A stretch of DNA of 11,312 nucleotides. Origin: an uncultured Eubacteriales bacterium. Lineage in GTDB: Bacteria; Bacillota_A; Clostridia; Oscillospirales; CAG-272. The position numbers and the translations under genes are program-made. The stretch spans positions 1-11,312 of the forward strand of contig USKS01000025.1 in the NCBI GenBank assembly GCA_900555345.1. Direction: 5' to 3'. This document shows, one piece after another, positions 7,432 to 11,312 of this stretch (position 1 is the stretch's first letter; every line of letters starts with the position of its first letter). The notes under the pieces were generated by a model. That model was not told the DNA's origin. It saw only the letters and a list, made by a program, of their open reading frames with translations, and searched no databases.

Positions 7432-8013
7432 TCAAAGGCTCTTAAGCTCATCGGGCTTCTCGCACGCTTCAAGCGGGAGATCGGGAGCCTCGGGGAATGT
7501 GAAGCCGTTCTTCTTGAAGGTCTCGTAGTCGAAGTTGTCAAGTTCGTCATATGCAAACTTGTGGAACTCGTAGAAATTGGGCCACCACTCGTAGCCGTCG
7601 CCGAGATTGTGGTAAAGGTAAGCGTCCGCGATGTCGATGCCCATGCCCTTACCTATCCATGTGCCGCCCATGGCGAGAACGTTTACGTTATTGCCTGTGA
7701 TGGCGCGAAGAGCCGCGTGGGGGCTTTCAACGACTGCAGCATGTACGTGGGGGCACTTGGACGCTGCTATATGTATGCCCATACCGGTGCCGCAGAACAG
7801 AAGCGCGCGCTCAAACTCGCCCTCCGCGATCTTTGCGCCGACGCGCAGACCGATGCGGTGGAACATTTCGGGGTTCTTTTCGTCAACGGTTTTAACGCCG
7901 ATATCGGTAACGGTCCATCCGTTCTTCTCAAGATGCTCAACAACTGCGTTTTTCAGTTCAACGCCTGCAAAATCGGCTGCTACGAGTACCTGTCTGTCTT
8001 TAATAGTTTTCAT
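7432..8013 (-). CDS. RpiB/LacA/LacB-family sugar-phosphate isomerase-like protein
   Basis: Cytoplasmic protein of 193 residues with the fold signature of ribose-5-phosphate isomerase B / galactose-6-phosphate isomerase: N-terminal strand VLVAADFAGVELK (9-21), glycine loop FCGTGMGIHIAASK (73-86) containing the family catalytic cysteine (Cys74), and NVNVLAMGG (109-117). Classical RpiB is about 150 residues; this one has about 45 extra C-terminal residues rich in aromatics (GYEWWPNFYEFHKF). Compared from memory with E. coli RpiB, the His of the DH motif is Phe15 here, and the ring-opening His (H99) aligns with Gly108. The substrate is therefore probably not plain ribose-5-phosphate, and no symbol is assigned. 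The ATG at 8013 has CAGGAG (8025-8030) upstream. It is expressed from the left-facing half of a symmetric divergent promoter. Confidence 0.85.
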   Translation of the reverse strand: MKTIKDRQVLVAADFAGVELKNAVVEHLEKNGWTVTDIGVKTVDEKNPEMFHRIGLRVGAKIAEGEFERALLFCGTGMGIHIAASKCPHVHAAVVESPHAALRAITGNNVNVLAMGGTWIGKGMGIDIADAYLYHNLGDGYEWWPNFYEFHKFAYDELDNFDYETFKKNGFTFPEAPDLPLEACEKPDELKSL

Positions 8014-8078
8014 TTTTGCCTTTTCTCCTGTTTATTTTTCTGTAAAACGGTCATAAAACAGTACAACCTATTAATGTA

Positions 8079-8107
8079 ATTATAATTACTTGACACTTGG
8101 TTGTCAA
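8079..8107 (-). promoter_or_regulatory. Perfect consensus promoter for the RpiB-like gene
   Basis: Reading leftward, TTGACA (8102-8107) and TATAAT (8079-8084) are separated by exactly 17 bases. The predicted start is near 8072, giving a leader of about 60 bases. It overlaps the right-facing promoter so fully that only one RNA polymerase could bind at a time. Confidence 0.85.
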
Positions 8108-8118
8108 GCTATTATAAT
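8090..8118 (+). promoter_or_regulatory. Perfect consensus promoter for the ECF S-component gene
   Basis: TTGACA (8090-8095) and TATAAT (8113-8118) are separated by exactly 17 bases. The start would be near 8125, so the leader is only about 26 bases and cannot hold a riboswitch, although S-component genes are often riboswitch-controlled. It is the mirror image of the left-facing promoter about an axis at 8098.5. Confidence 0.88.
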
Positions 8119-8150
8119 TATAAAAAATGTAAATATAGGAAGGCATTCTC

Positions 8151-8687
8151 ATGAACAGGCACGTCAAAACTCTTGTAAAATCGGCTATGCTTGCGGCGCT
8201 TTGCTGCGCGGCAACGCTTATATCCATCCCACTGCCGGGGAACGGGTATGCAAACCTCGGTGACGCGCTTGTCATGTGCACCGCGTTCTTTGCAGGTCCC
8301 CTTTGGGGAGCGCTTGCTGCCGCCGTCGGCTCGGCGCTGTCCGACGTTATCCTCTCGTATGTCGTATACGCCCCCGCCACATTTATCATCAAAGGTCTTG
8401 TGGCGCTGTGCTTCGGACTTCTTATGCGCTGCTTCGTAAATAAAAAGGCCATTGTCAGAACAGTCATGACCGTTGTATGCGCCATTGCTTCCGAAGCAGT
8501 TATGGTCGGCGGATATTTTGTTTTCGAGTGGATTTTGTACGATCGCGGAGTTGCCGTCGCGGATCTGCCGGGAAACGGACTGCAGGCAGCGGTCGCAATA
8601 GTTCTCGCCGCGGTGCTTATCTCGATTTTCTCATCAAACAAACGTATCCGCAAATACTCTCCGCTTATAAGTGCGGCAAAGGACTGA
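8151..8687 (+). CDS. ECF transporter S component (substrate-binding membrane subunit), substrate unassigned
   Basis: Integral membrane protein of 178 residues with about six hydrophobic segments (roughly 10-27, 36-55, 57-71, 73-95, 103-128, 143-161). It matches the energy-coupling factor S-component pattern: a basic N-terminus, then GYANLGDALV (32-41), AGPLWGALAAAVGSALSDV (48-66) and YAPATFIIKGL (73-83). The NLGDA and YAPxTFIIKG motifs mark the vitamin/precursor-type S components. I cannot name the substrate. S components capture a vitamin or metabolite and use a shared EcfA-A'-T module, which is absent here, so this is a group II (orphan) S protein. AGGAAGG at 8137-8143 lies seven bases before the ATG. 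It is divergent from the RpiB-like gene on a shared promoter palindrome, which suggests a linked substrate or regulation (inference). Confidence 0.88.
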   Translation: MNRHVKTLVKSAMLAALCCAATLISIPLPGNGYANLGDALVMCTAFFAGPLWGALAAAVGSALSDVILSYVVYAPATFIIKGLVALCFGLLMRCFVNKKAIVRTVMTVVCAIASEAVMVGGYFVFEWILYDRGVAVADLPGNGLQAAVAIVLAAVLISIFSSNKRIRKYSPLISAAKD

Positions 8688-8696
8688 ATATAACTC

Positions 8697-8735
8697 AAAG
8701 CGGCATACGCGAAACGCTTCGTGTATGCCGCTTTT
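8697..8735 (+). terminator. Intrinsic terminator after the ECF S-component gene
   Basis: A 17-bp stem, 8697-8713 with 8718-8734, has one G-T pair and an ACGC loop (8714-8717). The outer A-T pairs supply a short T run (8732-8735). It begins 10 bases after the stop codon. Confidence 0.8.
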
Positions 8736-8745
8736 ATATACGCGC

Positions 8746-8775
8746 AAAAAAGCTCCGGCAGCCGCCGGAGCTTTT
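8746..8775 (-). terminator. Intrinsic terminator after tsf
   Basis: A 12-bp stem, 8748-8759 with 8764-8775, has a 4-base loop. Reading leftward, it ends in a run of six T (8751-8746). It lies 17 bases past the tsf stop, back to back with the ECF gene terminator, so the convergent units are insulated from each other. Confidence 0.9.
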
Positions 8776-8791
8776 ACTTTTCCCTTTTGGA

Positions 8792-9718
8792 TCACTTAAG
8801 CAGTTCCGCGATCTCGGAACCGAAGTTATCCTCTTTCTTTTCAAGACCTTCGCCCATCTCGTAGAGAACAAAGCTGTCAACGGAAATGTTTCCGCCGAAC
8901 TCTTTTGCACAGTTGGCAATGTACTTGCCTACGGTGATAGCGTCGTCCTTGACGTATGCCTGGTCAACAAGGCAAACTCTCTCATAGAACTTGCCGATCT
9001 TGCCCTGTACCATCTTTTCAAGGATAGCCTCGGGCTTGTTTGCGTTCTTGGGATCGTTCTTTATAGTGTTGAGTATGACCTGCTTCTCCTCTTCAACAGC
9101 GGAAGCGGGAACCTCGTCACGGGTAACGTAAGAGGGGGGATTGCCTGCCGCGATCTGAAGAGCGATGTTCTTTGCGAACTCTGCGAAGCCCGCATTGGAC
9201 TTTGCAGCGTCGTCTGCGTTGAACTTAACGATAACGCCTGCGGCGCCGCCGCCGTGAACGTAAGTGGCGGTAGTGCCCTCTATAAGAGCGAAACGGCGGA
9301 TGCTCATGTTCTCGCGGATAACGGAACCGATCATCTCCTTGAGCTTTTCGTCTATGGTAAGACCGGGCTCAAAATCAAGAGCAAGAAGTGCGTCAACATC
9401 AGCGGGATTGTTTGCTATGATAGCCTTTTCAACGCCGGTGACGAATTCCTTGAATACTTCGTTCTTTGTAGCAAAGTCTGTCTCGGTGTTGACCTCGATG
9501 ATAACAGCCTTGTCGCCGTCTACCATAATGTCAACAATACCCTCTGCTGCGATTCTGCCTGCCTTCTTTGCAGCGCCTGCAAGTCCTCTCTCACGGAGGA
9601 TCTTTGCTGCCTCGTCAAAGTCGCCGTTTGCCTCGGAGAGAGCCTTTTTGCACTCCATCATGCCGGCATTGGTCTTTGCGCGGAGCTCGGAAACCATTTT
9701 TGCTGTAATAGCTGCCAT
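8792..9718 (-). CDS. tsf: Translation elongation factor Ts
   Basis: Cytoplasmic guanine-nucleotide exchange factor that releases GDP from EF-Tu so it can reload with GTP. At 308 residues it has normal length for bacterial EF-Ts. The N-terminal UBA-like domain has the first family signature LRAKTNAGMMECKKAL (12-27). The core then carries the second signature VNTETDFATKNEVF (76-89), whose Asp81-Phe82 correspond to the residues that reach into the EF-Tu G domain. The ATG at 9718 is preceded by AAGGAGA (9728-9734) nine bases away. It lies 71 bases downstream of rpsB with no terminator between, so the two are co-transcribed. The usual next genes pyrH and frr do not follow; the operon ends here at a terminator. 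Confidence 0.97.
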   Translation of the reverse strand: MAAITAKMVSELRAKTNAGMMECKKALSEANGDFDEAAKILRERGLAGAAKKAGRIAAEGIVDIMVDGDKAVIIEVNTETDFATKNEVFKEFVTGVEKAIIANNPADVDALLALDFEPGLTIDEKLKEMIGSVIRENMSIRRFALIEGTTATYVHGGGAAGVIVKFNADDAAKSNAGFAEFAKNIALQIAAGNPPSYVTRDEVPASAVEEEKQVILNTIKNDPKNANKPEAILEKMVQGKIGKFYERVCLVDQAYVKDDAITVGKYIANCAKEFGGNISVDSFVLYEMGEGLEKKEDNFGSEIAELLK

Positions 9719-9789
9719 TTTATATAATCTCCTTATCTGTTAAATCAAGATGCGGCCGCTTATATGTGCCGTCCGCGGCTGTGCCGGAA

Positions 9790-10539
9790 TTACTCGGCAG
9801 CTGCCTCTTCTTCCTCAGCCTCGGTCTTTTCTGCCTCAGCGTCCTCGGTAAGCTGCTCGCCCTGCTTGCCCTCGATAACCGCGTCGGCAAGTACGGAGGA
9901 GATAAGACGGATAGCGCGGATAGCGTCGTCGTTGCCGGGGATAACGTAGTCAGCATCATCGGGGTCGCAGTTTGTATCTACGATAGCAACAACGGGGATA
10001 CCGAGCTTCTTTGCCTCAAGAACGGCATTGTGCTCTTTTCTGGGGTCAACGATAAATACCGCATCGGGAAGACCGCCCATTTCCTTGATACCGCCGAGGT
10101 TGCGCTCGAGAGTGAGCATTTCCTTCTGGAGAGCGGCAACTTCCTTCTTGGGAAGCATATCGAATGTGCCGTCTGCCTGCATCTTTTCAAGGTTCTGAAG
10201 TCTTGCGATGCTGGTCTTGATGGTCTTGTAGTTGGTGAGCATACCGCCGAGCCAACGAACGTTTACAAAGTACTGACCGCAGCGCTCAGCCTCCTCGCGG
10301 ATAGCGTCGCTTGCCTGCTTTTTGGTACCTACGAACAGGATCTTGCCGCCTGCGGCAGCAGTGTCGCGAACGAACATATACGCTTCTTCGAACTTCTTGA
10401 TGGTCTTCTGAAGGTCGATGATGTAGATGCCGTTACGCTCGGTGAAGATGTACTCAGCCATCTTAGGGTTCCAGCGTCTTGTGTGGTGACCGAAATGTAC
10501 GCCCGCCTCAAGAAGCTGTTTGATTGAAACAACAGACAT
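9790..10539 (-). CDS. rpsB: 30S ribosomal protein S2
   Basis: Structural protein of the small ribosomal subunit, 249 residues, full length. The N-terminus [20 protein letters not shown] (4-23) and the segments [25 protein letters not shown] and [14 protein letters not shown] are diagnostic of S2. The C-terminus ends in an acidic Glu/Ala-rich tail of about 18 residues, a common variable feature of S2. The ATG at 10539 is chosen because AAGGAGG (10548-10554) lies eight bases upstream and S2 homology begins there. The frame stays open 33 codons further upstream, but that part is the untranslated leader. First gene of the rpsB-tsf operon. Confidence 0.98.
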   Translation of the reverse strand: MSVVSIKQLLEAGVHFGHHTRRWNPKMAEYIFTERNGIYIIDLQKTIKKFEEAYMFVRDTAAAGGKILFVGTKKQASDAIREEAERCGQYFVNVRWLGGMLTNYKTIKTSIARLQNLEKMQADGTFDMLPKKEVAALQKEMLTLERNLGGIKEMGGLPDAVFIVDPRKEHNAVLEAKKLGIPVVAIVDTNCDPDDADYVIPGNDDAIRAIRLISSVLADAVIEGKQGEQLTEDAEAEKTEAEEEEAAAE

Positions 10540-10566
10540 TTTTATGTCCTCCTTCGGTTTTTCCAC

Positions 10567-10644
10567 CATACGGGAAAGCGCTGCAGCCGCATTGCGGCAC
10601 CGGCAGCGGTCAAGCCGTATGTGTGTTATATCGCGCACTGCGCG
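10567..10644 (-). promoter_or_regulatory. Structured 5' leader of rpsB mRNA (candidate r-protein autoregulatory site)
   Basis: The leader, about 107 bases from the predicted start near 10646, folds into a stacked hairpin. The outer stem is 10567-10573 with 10615-10621 (7 bp), the middle stem 10579-10584 with 10603-10608 (6 bp), and the inner stem 10586-10590 with 10594-10598 (5 bp, 3-base loop), joined by internal loops. A separate 5-bp GC hairpin (10632-10636 with 10640-10644) sits at the very 5' end. S2 represses its own operon through the leader in some bacteria; that this leader does so is inference, and it is not matched to a named family. Confidence 0.5.
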
Positions 10645-10652
10645 TGCTAATT

Positions 10653-10681
10653 ATTTTACCATATAATACAGGCTATTGCAA
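10653..10681 (-). promoter_or_regulatory. Sigma-70 type promoter of the rpsB-tsf operon
   Basis: Reading leftward, TTGCAA (10676-10681) and TAAAAT (10653-10658) are 17 bases apart, with an extended -10 TG one base before the -10 box. The A/T-rich stretch upstream (about 10682-10720) could act as an UP element, as expected for a highly expressed ribosomal operon. Confidence 0.75.
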
Positions 10682-10721
10682 TAGCGTATTCTGCGTTCAT
10701 AAAAAGTTTACATTTAAGTTT

Positions 10722-11285
10722 TCAGTGCCACAGCTCCGTATCGAACAAGGCTATAACGTAGCAGCTTCTGTATTCCCACGCCTGAATGTAAAAGATCTTT
10801 GTGGGTACGCGGTCGCCGATCCTGTCCGAGCGCTGCATTATGCCGTCGTAGACCTGAGCGTAGTCCTTCTTCGAGACCTTTATAAAGCCGTACTCGCCGC
10901 CGTGTTCGGAGACGGACGCCATGAGTTTATCTATGTTTTCCGCATCCTCACCGACCGCGGCGCTTTTGATATTCTTGTAAAGCAGATCTTCGGTACACAC
11001 GGGGGCAATATAGTCATAGTCAAATTTCGCGCGTGTGTACTCGTCCGAAAATCCGAATCCGTAACAAATATCTTCCGCCCTCTGCGTGTCCTCATAGTGA
11101 CAGTCGCACGTCGGGTCGGCGTTGTACCAGACGCCGTCGGCGCAAAAGCTGAGCCATGTATGGTCGTATGTGGTCTTTTCCGCGCATTCGATGCCGGTGA
11201 TCCTGTACATGAGCGCCAAAGCGTTCGAAAATCCGTCGCACTGGCTGCGGTGTTTTACAAGCGTATCATACAGACCGTCTTCCTG
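10722..11285 (-). CDS. Transglutaminase-like domain protein, C-terminal fragment (cut by contig end)
   Basis: The last 187 codons of a protein whose N-terminus lies beyond the right end. The first part shows the transglutaminase/papain-fold triad: Cys16 in SQCDGFSNALALMY, His42 in TTYDHTW, and Asp57 in WYNADPTCD (numbered within the fragment). Such proteins in Clostridia are often secreted or membrane-anchored, with the domain acting as a cysteine protease or transamidase; the missing N-terminus prevents a decision. The roughly 110 residues after the triad are not recognised. A longer frame that begins with MYKRQ at 11300 is adapter-derived and must not be used as a start. Stop TGA at 10722-10724. 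No clear terminator lies in the 40 bases before the rpsB promoter. Confidence 0.82.
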   Translation of the reverse strand, partial: QEDGLYDTLVKHRSQCDGFSNALALMYRITGIECAEKTTYDHTWLSFCADGVWYNADPTCDCHYEDTQRAEDICYGFGFSDEYTRAKFDYDYIAPVCTEDLLYKNIKSAAVGEDAENIDKLMASVSEHGGEYGFIKVSKKDYAQVYDGIMQRSDRIGDRVPTKIFYIQAWEYRSCYVIALFDTELWH

Positions 11286-11312
11286 CTGTCTCTTATACAC
11301 ATCTCCGAGCCC
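11286..11312 (-). other. Sequencing-library adapter (reverse complement of Nextera read 2), not genomic
   Basis: Bases 11286-11304 are the reverse complement of the Tn5 mosaic end. Bases 11305-11312 continue into the read-2 adapter (CCGAGCCC). The same adapter at both ends means the insert is one tagmented fragment, and genomic sequence ends at 11285. Confidence 0.98.

Larger units (their letters stand above)
8077..8120. repeat. 44-bp near-perfect palindrome spanning the divergent promoters
   Basis: The 19-base arms 8077-8095 and 8102-8120 are complementary at 17 of 19 positions (mismatches 8087/8110 and 8088/8109) around a 6-base centre. The inner arms, CTTGACA and TGTCAAG, contain both -35 boxes, and the outer arms contain both -10 boxes. 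It may also be an operator for a dimeric regulator; no regulator gene lies next to it. Confidence 0.9.

Noticed and set aside
4916..7528. Long plus-strand open frames (360 and 386 codons) opposite the first ABC gene
   Set aside because: They lack family motifs, are antisense to a gene with all ABC motifs intact, and have no promoter or ribosome binding site.
8077..8120. The palindrome as a terminator or insertion-sequence end
   Set aside because: It is AT-rich, sits upstream of both genes, and is made of promoter hexamers; there is no transposase or target-site duplication.
8477..9727. A 416-codon open frame on the plus strand across the ECF terminator and tsf
   Set aside because: It starts inside the ECF gene in another frame, crosses two terminators and lies antisense to tsf. 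The Leu/Cys/Val-rich product is the expected complement of EF-Ts codons.
10540..10638. N-terminal extension of S2 by 33 codons
   Set aside because: S2 homology and a perfect AAGGAGG both indicate the ATG at 10539; the extension is leader RNA.
11286..11300. Start of the transglutaminase-like protein at MYKRQ
   Set aside because: These five codons are the Tn5 mosaic end in reverse complement, an adapter artefact.

Overview
The window is an 11.3 kb piece of an ordinary low-complexity-free bacterial chromosome, most likely from an anaerobic Bacillota (Clostridia, gut-type). This is inferred from strong AGGAGG-type ribosome binding sites, TTGACA/TATAAT promoters in AT-rich gaps, compact intergenic spaces, a stand-alone ECF S component and PcrA/AsnS/S2/EF-Ts sequences that read as Clostridia. 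No rRNA, tRNA, CRISPR, insertion sequence or phage gene is visible. Both ends are library adapter, not genome: 1-40 is Nextera read-2 adapter (with the tail of an i7 index) and 11286-11312 is its reverse complement. The genomic insert is 41-11285, and the two terminal genes are cut by the library fragment, not by biology.

Left part (41-2146): the N-terminus of a UvrD/PcrA-type helicase runs leftward. It is divergent from asnS (asparaginyl-tRNA synthetase), with one good sigma-70 type promoter for each in the 187-base gap. A strong hairpin terminator after asnS is shared with the convergent transporter operon.

Middle (2146-7339): a tightly packed leftward three-gene operon. In transcription order it holds an ABC exporter half-subunit with an N-terminal soluble domain, Gly-Pro linker and zinc ribbon; a DUF1854-family protein overlapping it by 4 bases; and, after 2 bases, a second ABC exporter half-subunit also carrying a soluble N-terminal domain and a zinc ribbon. 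This is the least understood system in the window. It resembles the DUF1854/ABC pair that is associated with cyanophycin genes in some proteobacteria, but no cyanophycin gene is present here. A strong terminator hairpin sits only about 20 bases upstream of its probable TTG start.

Right-middle (7361-8735): an RpiB/LacA/LacB-family protein (leftward) and an ECF transporter S component (rightward) diverge from one 44-base palindrome. The palindrome contains two perfect, overlapping consensus promoters in mirror arrangement, an unusually symmetric control site. The RpiB-like protein keeps the family cysteine but seems to lack two conserved histidines.

Right part (8746-11285): rpsB-tsf (ribosomal protein S2 and EF-Ts) as a leftward operon with a strong promoter, a foldable leader and a terminator. 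It is preceded by the C-terminal part of a transglutaminase-like protein cut by the right end.
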